NCBI GenBank assembly: GCA_018806915.1
Contig: JAGKQI010000090.1
Location: forward strand, 620,001 to 684,000
Direction of reading: 5' to 3'
DNA from: Phytophthora colocasiae
Lineage: Eukaryota; Oomycota; Peronosporomycetes; Peronosporales; Peronosporaceae
DNA length: 64,000 nt
Shown here: one piece after another, positions 1 to 11,600 of the stretch
Layout of the letters: each line of letters begins with the position of its first letter
Position numbering within the stretch: position 1 is the first letter of the stretch
Made by a program: the position numbers and the translations under genes
Notes under the pieces: model-generated
Database searches by the model: none
Told to the model about the DNA's origin: nothing
The model's input: only the letters and a program-made list of their open reading frames with translations

Positions 1-778
1 TAGATACAACAAGGGAAATGGTCCACAGAAACATGAGATGATGTTCCATCAGCTGACAAAGAAAATGGAGGTACGGATCGAAAGTTGATATGGAAGTGTA
101 CATCCAGTTAAGCTGTTTGTATTACCCACTGCAGCATCAAAGCTCAGGCTTTTTGGAGATTAACACACAACTATCAGTGGAGAGAAGGAAATTTATACTC
201 GAGTCAATAACCAGCTTTACGTCGCAGTCGATACAGGAAGACCTCGAGGAACTTCGGCATTTTAAAGAAGAGAAACATCGCGGTTCTACATCGCCTGGAC
301 GGTCAAGACAGCGTCGAGCTTTGACCAAAAAGGCGAAACTAGCTGCATTAGCTACAAGGCACCAGGAAGAGTTGCGCTTTCAGGCTCTTGAACAGGTCTT
401 TATTCGGAACAGCGCTCTCAAGGTTTGTTGTGATTGGCATATTCTGTTCATCTATAAACCGTTCAACCGGCTTTGGTGTTGTTGTTTTAGCGTCTCCAAG
501 CGATGCCATCCTCGGTGTTGGGAACTCCAAGTGTAACCAGACGTGGACACCATCGAGGAATTGCGCTATTGACGCCGATGCCGACGGTAGAAAGACCACC
601 AGCCACACCTAAGCGCTCAGTTGTTGCAAGTCCAAGTGTAGAAATCTTAGATGCTCGGCGTACCAGTGCGAAGCTGCTTGAGCAGTCAGGAATGGGCAGT
701 TATAGGCGCTTGGAACCATCTTCAGGACACTATAGTAGCATGCCCAACCTCCCTCCTTCGACTACGGACTTGTCTTGA
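1..778 (+). CDS. 3' part of an unknown basic protein (5' end outside the window)
   Basis: Three exons fit in phase: 1-70, 135-422 and 491-778 (stop). The introns are 71-134 (gtacgg...gcag) and 423-490 (gtttgt...ttag), both about 65 bp, which is typical of oomycetes. The visible product begins in an open frame at the window edge. It has a Glu/Lys-rich helical stretch containing QEDLEELRHFKEEKHR, a basic patch (RSRQRRALTKKAKLAAL), then a Ser/Pro/Thr-rich, probably disordered tail with repeated TP and SP dipeptides. I do not recognise a domain. The basic patch could be a nuclear localisation signal, but that is inference. The exon chain is well supported by phase; the function is unknown. Confidence 0.5.
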
Positions 779-1051
779 TGCTGAGCTTCGGCCATTATGG
801 ATGTTAGGAGTGATGGTCACTTCAAGTTGCAGAGGGCTCTAATCAAGTGATGTGGTACACAGAAAATGTTCATCCGCTTTGAATACGTTACATCTTGGTT
901 ACATTAATTATAGAAGAATCTCCGCCACTTAACAACACAGAATCAAGGTAACTCCTGCTTGAAAAAAACTCATTCTCAGAGGTAGCCCCTCGTTGAAGTT
1001 GGTCATCGATGGCAATCTTCTAGAGATGCTTGCCCCCATACTGAAAGCCAT

Positions 1052-1537
1052 ATGTCGTGTCTGAGGAAAGGCCGTGGAAAACCTGGCGCCACTCTTCTCT
1101 TTTCATTACCGAAGATGACCGGCACCGCTCAGGTCACCTCTGCGTCCAAGTCAACCTTCTTCCGCGGCATCCAACCTACCCCTGTAGGTTCTCCAGGCGC
1201 TACAGCCAAGAAGATCCTACAGAGTCGCCGTGCCAGCGCCCCCGCTAAGCCCCAGGACAACAATCAGTCTGTTCTGCTGCCTGAGGAGGCGCAAGAGCTC
1301 AAGGACCTGCTGCTCTCCACGCCATCGCATCAACAACATTCTCGCTTCAGCTTCATGAAGTTTCGACGTGTGGTAGTGCCGCCCGTACAGATCCCACCGG
1401 AGCTGGACACCCCCAACGCCATCAGCAACATCGTCGCTGGCTCCAAGATCCCTATGACAAAGGCCATGTTCATGCGTCGGCGCTCGCGAATGATGCGGCG
1501 CGTACCAGGCCGCATTGATGAACGCGTCGCGTGGTAA
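1052..1537 (+). CDS. small basic hypothetical protein
   Basis: A single 161-aa open frame with codon use like the neighbouring genes. An internal ATG at 1115 (MTGTAQVTSAS) is an equally plausible start and would give about 140 aa. The product is rich in Ser, Pro, Lys and Arg, with a short acidic helix (PEEAQELKDLLLS) in the middle and a very basic C-terminal third (FMRRRSRMMRRVPGR). There is no signal peptide or membrane segment. No domain is recognised. It is probably an oomycete-specific conserved hypothetical protein. It stands about 270 bp after the preceding gene and converges on the degraded glucan-synthesis gene that follows. Confidence 0.5.
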   Translation: MSCLRKGRGKPGATLLFSLPKMTGTAQVTSASKSTFFRGIQPTPVGSPGATAKKILQSRRASAPAKPQDNNQSVLLPEEAQELKDLLLSTPSHQQHSRFSFMKFRRVVVPPVQIPPELDTPNAISNIVAGSKIPMTKAMFMRRRSRMMRRVPGRIDERVAW

Positions 1538-1846
1538 GGAATTGCAACGTCTCTGCCCTTATTCTTGGTGTTTTTTGGCTATTTGTAGTTCTAGAAAGAA
1601 TATAATTTGCACGACTATTTACACTCCAGAGCTCTCTTCCAGACGTTACAACCCACTTCATGTCGGGTTGTTTTTGGTGGTGGCCCCAAACCCCACTGTA
1701 AACTGCAGCCAGCTTCCGGGTCTCAGGTTTTGGCGTTGATACATTTCTCCTGCCGCCACTTGAATTGGACACTGAAAGCTGTAACGACGGCCATTGAGTG
1801 GAGGTCCGAACACTATACTTTTTGCTGTTAGAAATTGAGACGTCAG
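1538..1846. other. intergenic stretch, nothing recognised
   Basis: Between the small basic gene and the 3' end of the KRE6/SKN1-like pseudogene. Open frames here are short and match nothing I recognise. Confidence 0.4.
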
Positions 1847-3027
1847 AGCACCGAGGCCGTAGCCACGATTTTGAAAGCGACCATTCCAACTGCATTTTCC
1901 CCGTTTTCACCGCGTTGACGTCAATGATACAGTCACTGTCGGTTTTGCAGAACGTCATGCATTTGTCCGGATTGTCAGTGTTGGTATAGTCGCCGATCAT
2001 CGACCCGATGCTGTCTTCGATCCATTGCTTCGTCAGGTGAGGAGAGTGCTGGATGTATCTTGGTAGACACGGATGTAGTCGATCTTGAAGTACATCGGGA
2101 ACGAATCGCAGATCGCGTTGCTTTCCGAACTGGAACCATCGCCATAGCAATCTCCACCTGAAGTAGCGTGAGGTGGCTTCGATCCCGCCGACTTGGACAG
2201 AGCCATATTGAAAATGACGTGCTTGGGCTCCTCAACCATGATGCGGATTTGTTAGAGTTTGTGCTGGGATCACGAAAATGACTTGGTCTTCGACTTCCCA
2301 GCGGATATAACCAGAGCCCATTCGAGGTACGTGTGTGAACCCAGTCCGACTTCCCAATCTGCGTTCATTTGGTAAGAATTTAGAGCCAGCGCTTGTCGAA
2401 GGTGTACACTCCTAGGCGGTGCTACCAGCACTGCATCAGTGCGCCCCCATATAGGTGTTCTGCTTGGGGAAGCAAGTGTCATTGGTGTTGACGCCCCAGT
2501 GTGTCTTCGTACGTCACGTCGCCATTCACGTCGTACGATGCAGGACATAACTGCATCGTACACCCATTCTCAGCGGTTCCCTTGACGCGTATATGCGGCA
2601 AAGGTTTGGATATGGTCTTTTCCAACATCGCAGATATTGTTCGCGCCGTATCGGAGCCCCTGGTACCAGGATCTGTGTCCTCGAGCCTTCTGATAGAGAC
2701 CATGGCCTGATTCTCTGATTTTGCGAGTCGAAAATGGTTTCGTTGCATGCATTATACGAGTACCGCCGCATTCGACTCGTAGAAGCACTGAACAAGGTTC
2801 TTCATCAACCAGATACCAGGTCACGTCGGGTAGCTGTCGATGTTAGCGGCTCGAACTGTAGTGGGCCCCGTCTTCATGTCTGGATTGTCCGATGCGTCAC
2901 AGCACCAGGAAGCTGTACGCGGACTTCAACCATCCCCTTGAAATTAGAACTTGTTTCAGCTTTGGACCATTCCCGATCGATAGTAAACTTTCACCGTTTG
3001 ATAACCCGGAGGCGAGACGTAGTTGCT
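1847..3027 (-). pseudogene. degraded KRE6/SKN1-type beta-glucan synthesis-associated (GH16-like) gene
   Basis: In functional members this family makes a type II membrane glycosyl hydrolase/transglycosylase-like protein of the secretory pathway needed for beta-1,6/1,3-glucan. Read on the minus strand, family-like pieces occur in the expected order but in different frames: a YRSGMVQS / FQGDGM / EVRVQLPGAV segment near 2880-3010, then FSASTSRM and CNETIFDSQNQRI near 2690-2795, then LCPASYDVNGDVTYED near 2500-2560, then EEPKHVIFNMALSKSAGS and SFPMYFKIDYIRVYQD near 2050-2230, then HLTKQWIEDS and a Cys-rich FCKTDSDC tail ending RPRC near 1847. Several stops and frameshifts separate them. The 5' half is absent because homology stops where Crypton copy A begins. 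It is non-functional; the family assignment rests on motif order remembered from the family. Confidence 0.68.
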
Positions 3028-3364
3028 CCATACCGTAAAAATTCCAACCAGGTCTGACCGGTTCCAACCTGTACCGGTAAAAACCATAATCACTTTAGTG
3101 ACATTCTATAGTGACACTGTGCGCACACCAATCGCTGCCACGTGCCTTCCTCTTACTCTTCGTTTAGACAAGGACAAGGACTACCCGAGAGGCGAAGACG
3201 TGAAGTAACAAGGATCTCGTGGCATACCTCGTGCTAGTGACGGCTAGAAGCTCCTACAAGCCCCGGCGTGTGCGTGTGTTCCTGTGCGTTCTTGTGAGGT
3301 GTGTACCGACAGCTCCTGGTGAGTATGCGTCCCTGTGTGTGCTTTGGGGTGGTGTTTATTCTGT

Positions 3365-3427
3365 GACGGTGCCTCCGGGGTGGAGGAGCAGCTTTTGCTG
3401 CGATCGGTTCGAATCCGATCATCGCCT
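3365..3427 (+). ncRNA. class II tRNA-like 3' half inside Crypton tail (copy A)
   Basis: There is a perfect T-arm (ATCGG / TTCGAAT / CCGAT, 3403-3419) with a Pol III B-box-like GGTTCGAATCC. It is followed by a 7-nt strand CATCGCC (3420-3426) that pairs with GACGGTG at 3365-3371 apart from one mismatch and one G-T. Just before the T-arm, GCAGC-TTTT-GCTGC forms a hairpin resembling the long variable arm of tRNA-Ser or -Leu. A normal D-arm and an anticodon loop with T at position 33 are not present, so this is not a working tRNA gene. It may be a tRNA-derived relic or a structured element of the transposon. Confidence 0.4.
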
Positions 3428-3671
3428 TCATTTGACTATACTGTTTGTGCTCTGTATTGTATATGTATATGTAGGTTATTGTATGGGGCGTGTGCGAATG
3501 AAGCTGGGAGTGCGGTGACTGGTGTTGGGTGTATGATGCTTCCGTTTTCGACTTGCTCGTGGTAACGCGCTATATGTGCGTCGAGTTTGCCGTTCTGAAG
3601 CATCTTGCGAAGGATTTTCAACGCTGTGCCGACCGCAATGGCTGAAGAGCCATTCTCCTTCAAGAATAAGA

Positions 3672-5167
3672 TCAAGTTCTCCTGCGCACGCTCCCGATTT
3701 CCAGTACTTCGCTTTTAAACGCGGCAGAAGCTTCATGCAGCGCAAAACCCATCGGTACGAACAGCAACATGTATCCTACCGCGTGTCTCGACTCGTATAG
3801 TGTGGTTTTTTTTACAGAACGCGGGGCATATACACGTGGCGTCGCAGTAAACCACTCGTACCAAACGGCTGAGAGCGACCGTGTACTCTTCTTCTTTGGG
3901 AGGACTGCGTTCTGGACATTCTGCACGTCAATGGAAACTACTGCGTCAACACTGGTTTGTTCGCTGGCTGTTTGGCGATCGGTATGTGTATGGAAGTGGG
4001 CTTCAACTGCTAACAGTCGATCTTCAAGTCTCTTGTTTTGTAGGATGAGGACGTCAATCTGCTCCGACTGGCGTTTTACGAGTTCCAAAACTGCTGATGA
4101 TTCGGAGTTCACTTCTCGAGAGCTTGGCAATTCTAGAGGGGGATCGAAGGCTCGACGTATGGTGGCACTCCAAGCCAGCACCTCTGCTTCTCCAATGGAC
4201 TGTTCCGCCATGACACCGCGCAGTCTGCACACAAGGGCGCTACGGTCATCAAGTAGGAGAGCATCAGGGTAGTGCATGACTACAGTTGCCATCAAACAGT
4301 CTGCAACAGCTTCGTCTAGGTTGAGAGCTGAGTCAGAAAAAGCGAGCGTGTTCGAGAACAGCAGTACTTGGAGAGCACGAGCACGGTCACGAATCGGTGG
4401 GTCCAGGGCATGGAGAGACGGGAGCCTTGCGCCTTCCTTTGGGTTCCATCCGCTCAGGACACGGCCTACATTTTGATCCGCCTGAGTGGTCCCCAGCATG
4501 TACCCAAAAGCCTTATTCACACGATCCAATTGCCACCCACCGCGCTCAATGATCCAGTTTTCAGCCAGACTACCGTCGTTGGCATGCATGGCAGCACCGC
4601 GACGAAAGGAATGAGAAGTAAGCCCGGAGGTAAGCTTTAATCCCTTCTGATGCGCCACTTTCTTGATCCTAACCAACAGTCTGTTCACGTACGCTTGTGC
4701 TCCAGGTACAGATGCGTTTATGGAAGACTGCTGGGCGCATTCAAGTGGATTGGGGCTGTCGTCTGCCTCAAGCAGTTCAATTAGACTGAGCTCCTCGACG
4801 TCGTTCGCATTTTCTGTGTTTCTCTTCTTTGACATGAATTGAGGGTAGAAGCGCTTGCTTGGCGCCGTCTGTGTAGCGAGTGACGCCGCTAAGGTAAAAA
4901 TCGGACACGTCATGAAGCTTGTTGGGTCTTTAAACAGCGAAATACCCTGCAACAATGCTGTTTTCACTCGTTTGAATCGTAGGAAAAGCACTCCACCTAA
5001 AATTTGTATATCGGGTTAGATTTTGTTTTTAACTAACAACAGTAGTTAGCAAACTCACCAGGTAGTATAGAGAGCTGTTGCTTTTCAAGTTGTTCTGCAT
5101 CCGAGCTACGTCCGTATAAGTACCACAGCATCACAATTAGTGAGGCGTCTAAGTAAGCGTCTGCAGA
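3672..5167 (-). pseudogene. tyrosine recombinase fragment of Crypton copy A
   Basis: The longest part, 3672-4991, encodes 439 aa almost identical to the C-terminal two thirds of the copy B recombinase, including the catalytic HSFRRG and the downstream RGGW...AFGYM segment. A short upstream exon part (about 5044-5167) keeps the first catalytic Arg region (YLYGRSSDAEQL). The intron between them is preserved. A one-base loss in a C run near 3692 replaces the normal C-terminus with SVRRRT and a stop, and a second loss lies near 3510. The N-terminal domain is missing, so the fragment should be inactive. In-frame codons upstream of 5167 belong to unrelated sequence. Confidence 0.85.
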
Positions 5168-5618
5168 AAGATATGTACAAGTACGTGCTCTTAGGTGTAG
5201 CGACCTCAACCCAAGGCAAAACACCCAACTTTGTCGAGTAAGAGCTTGCTGTTTTACCTCTAACAGTGACGAGAAATAAAATTGTTGCCAGCAACTTGCT
5301 TGATAGTGAACTACTAGTACTTGTTTACATGTATACTTCAGGTTGAACACCTTCATTTTGTCGCAGTTTTTGTGCATCATACTCACTTCAAGATAAACAG
5401 TGTGAAAAGACAGGGCCATATCTGTTTGCAGCACAATTAAAAACGGCGGCACGACGGCGACCTTCGGCTCGCGGCGTCCCGGATAGGCCTCCTCCTCTAG
5501 CTACGCTGCCCTCAACACGCACATTAAGGCTCTCATCTAAGTATCCGCTGTCTCTTCTATCTGTGCGCGCAATTACGAGTTCTGTAACGTCAATATTCAC
5601 CGAGAAAAGCGCGAATTC
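5168..5618. promoter_or_regulatory. 5' flank of the BEACH gene, truncation scar of Crypton copy A
   Basis: AT-rich sequence without a credible gene. It separates the broken end of Crypton copy A from the start of the BEACH gene and must contain that gene's promoter. An open frame running into Crypton sequence on the minus strand (5033-5452) is a chance fusion. No certain TATA or initiator element was found. Confidence 0.4.
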
Positions 5619-8600
5619 GTGCGGATACTCAAAATGGATCAGGAAAAACAGGAAAAGTCAGACTTTCAGGCCGCCAGCAATGCCACAGGCGATACAAGTG
5701 AAAAGCAGAAGACTGCTGCTACTGATCTACGTGGAGATGACGCCAAGCGCCCAAAGTTGAGTGAGTTATCGCCCTCCAAAGCTGCCCATGAACTAGTGCG
5801 GAACTCTATGTTGGCCTGTTTCGTAAGCGATAAAGATTGCTCGACCACCGAAAGGGAACAATGGATTCGAGACATACAGGAGATCACTAGGACGTTCGCT
5901 AAACGGCTACTGTTGCCTCCTGACAAAAGCAGTACAGAGGACGACTATCAATCCCAGTATGTGCTACCAAGTGGACGAGTAGCGCCTCCTTCAGCCTATT
6001 TCTCCTTTAAAGAGAACGGCCGGATGCACCTTCCCATTGTGGATTGGAGTGCCTTTCGAGGATACTCTGTGGCAGTGTGGATCAACGTGGACTTTTGTCT
6101 AGCTCAAGCAAAGAAACAGGGTACAGCAGTGGAAGGAGTCGACCAGGAGGATCTGTACGCCAAGTTTAACCTTTTCAGGTTCACGAATGGGTCAAATACT
6201 CTTGGGGTAGAAGCATCGCTGGAGTATACAGAAGATTCAAGTGGAGGTGGTCATGGTGTACTGTTAAACATCAGTTGTTGTGCTCCTGGTACAGTGGATG
6301 CGAAAAAGTCTGCATCAATTGCAGCTTCGTCGTCCTATTCGCCGGAGTGGAGAAGGATTCAACAAGAAATTGATTTGGAGCCTGGCAAATGGCACTTACT
6401 CGTGGTTTCGCATTCGCTGCACTACGTGAAAAAGAGTAAAGTGACGTGTTATGTCGATTCCAAGCTACAATTCAAGGAGGAGTTGGTTTATCCGTCAGGA
6501 CTGGTGACAGCATCAAAGTGCACGGTTGGGGGAGGTCGCAACGCAAAGGCTAAAGTTGCAAGTGTAGCAATGTACCAGGAAGAACTCCCCAAAGGGACGA
6601 TCGAGTTGATGTACGCTCTGGGACCTATGCTTTCTTCGTTTAACCGCTGGTCTGCAGCACTTCCGGCTCAGTCAAGCCGACTTGTTGCTGGAACTCGTGA
6701 GCGTGCGCTGGGGAAATCGCCACTTTCGATCCCTGAGAACGACGCGTTCGCTGCCTTTTGTAAACTGCAGGTCGTATTCGCGTTTAATGCTCAGAACACT
6801 GTGAACGAAGATTATGCAGATCTGGGGGTGGAGTGGCTTTGTGAGGGCACAACACCCACCGCCAACGGGAAGTGGCTGGTTCTCGAGAATACTGTGGGGG
6901 CTTCTGCTGAGATTCAGCAGCGAAACGCCCGCCTTGGGAAAAGTACCCAGAAAATGATCTTCCCTAACTACCATGCAGCCTGGTATCGGTCAGTTGGAGT
7001 GTCGTCGTTACCAGTGCTGTTGGATTACATTTTAACTGGTTACGAGAGGGTCAGGAGGAAGCAAGAGGCTACAGAAGAAGCTGGTTCAACTGAGAACACT
7101 GCATCAAATGAGCAAGGCAAACGCCCATTTTCTGCTGTCATGGAAAGCGTCGTGGTTGACTTGTTGTGGATCCTCAAGGGAATGCTGGTCAGCAGTGTGG
7201 CTAACCAGCAGGAAGTTCTCCAGAACTACGTGCTGCACATGTTCGCACACGTCCTGGTGCAGCATAAAGACTGTCTTTCTGTGATCTGGACGCCTGGGAC
7301 TCTTGTGGTTTGCGTAGAAATGGTGAAAAGCTTGTTTGACATGATGCCGACACCAAGAAAAGGGATGGATGTGGGGGAAAACCACCCCTTTCACGCCTCG
7401 ATTTGGGCGACGAACCCACTTTTTGCCTCGGGGGTACGCGCCGTTCTAATGGATTATCGCTTATGGTCGCAAGCAGATTTCAAGACTCAGTCCATCTACA
7501 ACCATCAGATGTACGGACTGGCCTGTGAATACCCACGAGCCTTCAACAACATGCAAGCTGTTTCAAAGATGTTGGAGATTCTCGGGACTTTTTACTCTGT
7601 TTCACACTCCCCAATACCTTCAAATGAAGGTGAATCGAGTCAGAATTCACAGCAATTAACGGAGGCTGACGACAAGGACCACCACTGGAAGCAGCAAAGT
7701 ATCCAGAGTTTAGTTGAAGTGATTGAAGTGTGTTTAACAAACCAGAGCACTCAAGTGCACGAAGTATTGGAACAGGAGGTCATGGAGACGACGTTCGCTC
7801 GAGCAAGTGCCCCTGCAGGGACCAGTGGCTCCGTTTCTAGTGGTTCAGGACCTTCCGCTTCTCCGTCAACCCCGTCTTCATCTTCTGCGTCCCCGTCAAT
7901 GGTGGTACCCGGGCGCAAGGGAGGTGTGTTTAGCATAAATCTCGAGAGTATTGTGTGGAGTGATCAGACTTCTGGGGCTTCGGCTGTTAATCCGGATGCC
8001 AATGCTTCAGAGGATAAGGCTGCTGCTAAGAAGAGTATCCTTCATTCTGTTCAAGTCCGGTTCTCCCTCGTCCGCGACATCCGTGCAATAATTCGATTCT
8101 TGATGACCAGTAAAGATGCGGCGGTGTGCACGTCGATACTGCTGCTTCTTCGACGCCTAGCGGTCTCTTTCTTGGATATGCGCTTTGCCTTGATCAGTTC
8201 AAGTATCATGGATTGCCTACTGTATCTGATGCATGATCGACGGGACACTGAAGACACTGATGATAAAGACTCAAGTGTTTCAATTCATGTCCGGATGGCG
8301 TGTGTTCCTCTATTTATTTACCTTCTTGACTGGCTGGAATCTATCGAAGGACGCACTGTGTGGTGTGGTCTCGAAGAGCACCTGCGGTTAGTCTTGAATG
8401 GCCAAGGAAGCTTTTCCGTGGGCTTCCTAGAGCTGATGATGGAGTTTTACTTCGATCCAGCATGGCTCTTGGGTGTTCAACACAGTATTATTATGAATGA
8501 CCCGTCGAAAAAGGATTCGCTGCTATTCCCAATCGCTCCAGCTTCAAGCAAGTCGCTTGTGACGCAAGAAAACGCGATCGAAGATGGGATTGCGGTTGTG

Positions 8601-11600
8601 CCTTCCACAATCTCTGCTACTGGGGAAATGGGCACGGGCGTCGGTGGATTGATCGAGTGGATTAAGATGGCTAATCAATTTGTAGGCAAGCGGCTGCAGT
8701 TGACTTGGGAAAAACGAGCTGCGGTTATCCGCTTGACCGCTTTGCGAAGCCTTTCCAATGTTGGGGCGGATACCAGTGAGAACAGTCCCGCGCTTGTTGC
8801 TGACATGTTTGATGAAGGCGTCAGTGGAATCTTGAGTCTGCCTCTGAAGGGAATTCTACCGTTCTTGCCTATTTTACTGGGTAAGAGCACCCCTCATTTT
8901 CGAGAGAAAGTTCTCATGGATATTAACGTGAAGCTCAAGACGGACGAAGATCTCCAGCAGCAACTTCTCTTGATGAAGAAAGGTTGGGCGGATGCACTTC
9001 TGGAGTTGTCATTGACCTGCTCAGTCGGTGCAGAGGCTGACAAAACTGACGGGAAAGCAGATGAAGGCGAAGAGAACTGTGGAAGGGCGTACAGCTTCGA
9101 TGCCAGCAAAACTGGTGAGGATTTAGTGCTGGACACGATTGTGTCGTTGCTGTGTATGGCCATGACCAACACCCACGGATGGCGATCCTTCACGCATTTA
9201 CTGTTAGCGCTGAAAGGGATCCAAGCGAAGTACGAGGCGTCTAGTTTAAGTTCAACTACTCTGTCTTCATTGCCAGCACTGGCCCAAGTGGCTCCGCTCG
9301 TCCAGAAGTCTGAACTATTCCGCGAGCCTTTGAACTGGACTTGTCGTGTGGTGGGGATTGTGCTGCAGCGGATGGCAAGAAGCCGAACGATTTTGTCACG
9401 AACATTGGCTGAGAACGTCCAGCGTTTACTGTTTATGGTTCATGAAACACTGTTGGTCCAGCCACTGAAGTCATCTGTCGAAAGTGAGTCAAGCCTTGAG
9501 AAGTACTCGTGGTCTGATGCTCAGCTTCTCTTGCTGAATGCTGTCTTGGATATCTGTGTGCGATTGGTTGAAAGCACGCACAAGATTCACCGCGTTGGGC
9601 TATTCCCTGGCCTCCAAATACTGCAATTTGCCTTGCCGTACGTTTCTGCTAAGACTGTGATGGAACGGGTAGTGGAGGTGTTGACCCAGAGTTTCCAGCA
9701 AGAGTTAACGGCTTCAGCTCTGCGGGTGTATGAGTCTGTGCCGACGCGCGATGTTTTCCTCCGAGCACTTGTAGATCTCCGTCGTGCGTTGGTAGTTCAC
9801 AAGAAGGAAGAGCTATTGGTGCTGCTGAGAGGACTGACACTTCGGATATGCACGGCTGGATCCTTTAACGAGGAGCTGGGCGTTGCTGGGTTATCTGTTC
9901 ATGAACTAGGCGAACTCACGGAACAACAAGCAGTGGAAGTGGTCTTGGACGCATTGGCGCTGGCCATTAACGACACAGAGCTACACGAGCGAGAGGAAAT
10001 GGAAGATATGGTGCCTTACTTCCCTATTGCGAAGGAACTGAAACCCCAGCAAGAGCCGGATGACGTTTCTGACCTTGGGAAGAAGTATTCCATCGTGGAA
10101 AATGCAGACGACAGTGAGCGGGTGCTTTGGGCAGCGCTCGAAGTTGAAGAGAATCGGATGTTGGCGACTTTAAGAGATGTCACCACCCGCGAGAAACAGC
10201 GCGCAGTAACTACGCTCTTTGCACAGCGAGAACAGAGGCAAGAGTGGTCGCGGAAGCTGTGGTTGAAGCACGAGTACACTTTCCGTTCGCAAAACCAGTA
10301 TGATTCGCTGCGACGAACAGCTCCAGACACGTTAACAGCGTTGCAGAAGACGCTCATGTGGCGTCTTGGGCTGTACGAGACACCGTTCCCTTCTCGAATG
10401 CGACGCACAGTCGACTTGGATTTACGTTTGAGCTCCCAGAAGATGGTTGCGCTAGAAGCTGAAGGCTCTACGGTCGTGAATGAAGCAGAGGAGCCTGTGC
10501 CGAGGAACAGACAGTCCTCCGCTCTGGCGCTTCCGTTTGAAATGCTCCATAGCTTCGAAGGCGACTTGGAAGGCGAAACGACTTCCTCGAACGGAGCTTC
10601 AGGTGGAAATTTGCTGGAACGTGTTGGGCGAGTAGTGGCACAACAGCGAGGAGGTGAGATTCGAGATATTACTTCTGACGATGCACTGCCGGCCTCCGAG
10701 TTGACCGACACCTACATGGCAAGCTCTGATGGTGAAAAGACTGGAGAGGAAGCAGAAGCACGCTCTCTTGATGATGAGCCGCTCGAAGAATACAAAGACA
10801 CCACAACAGCCAACACAACGGAAGAAGGCAAGGTAAATTCAACTACACCTAGTGCATCAACATCTAAGGGTGCGGCTCTACTGGGTCAGGGTGAAAAGGG
10901 ACTAGATCCAGGTGCTGGTATTGCGGTGGCACCTGATGACCAAGTCTACGCAAGCGTAACGTGTCGACGAGTGGTGCCAGAAGGAGTGGTCCTTGGTCGT
11001 TTGTCTCTTTGCGGGAAACACATAACCTTCGAGCCGCAGCAAGAGCTCCCTCAGAGTGCACAGAACTCTGGCGGAGGAATCGCTCTTGGAACAACCGACT
11101 TTGACGATAGTACTCTTCCTACACCGTCCAGTACCGCTGTGGATGAGGCTGCACCAGGTTTGCATCGGTGTTGGCGATGGAAATACACCCATCTCGTGGG
11201 AGTTTACCTCCGTCGCTATCGCTTACGAGACTCAGCCATCGAAATTTTCCTTCGGAATGGCAGTAACCACTTTCTTGACTTCCCATTGACGACCAAGCAA
11301 CGACGGAACGAGTTCGTTCGAGTGCTGTACTCGTTCCTTCCTCGAAGTACGCCCAAGCAGTGGCCTGGTCGTGTGATTCCTCACTTGGCAGCTACGACTA
11401 AAGCCTGGCAGAACCGCCAGATCAGCAATTTCGACTACCTCATGGCGCTCAACACGTTTGCAGGCCGCAGTTTCAATGATCTGACGCAGTATCCGGTCTT
11501 CCCGTGGGTTCTTTCCAACTATGAAGACTCGACGCTTGACCTAAGTGACCCTCTGAACTTCCGAGACTTGTCGAAGCCAGTTGGAGCTCTGAATGCGACG

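Larger units (their letters stand above)
3028..5167 (-). mobile_element. Crypton copy A, 5'-truncated
   Basis: This 2140-bp stretch is the reverse complement of 37834-39975 with very few differences. Its outer 3' end is CCATACCGTAAAAATTCC at 3028, identical to the terminus of copy B, and unrelated sequence starts on both sides in the next base. The other limit is inside the recombinase gene: homology with copy B stops at 5167/37834, so the first ~140 codons and the true 5' end are missing. The length difference of 2 bp is explained by two single-base losses in C/G runs (near 3510 and near 3692). It sits directly against the KRE6-like pseudogene and 450 bp upstream of the BEACH gene. Confidence 0.85.

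Noticed and set aside
3365..3427. Functional tRNA gene
   Set aside because: Lacks a normal D-arm and an anticodon loop with T33, and has an acceptor mismatch. Kept only as a tRNA-like structure.
5033..5452. 139-aa frame as a separate gene
   Set aside because: It is a chance fusion of the Crypton recombinase exon with unrelated flank sequence.
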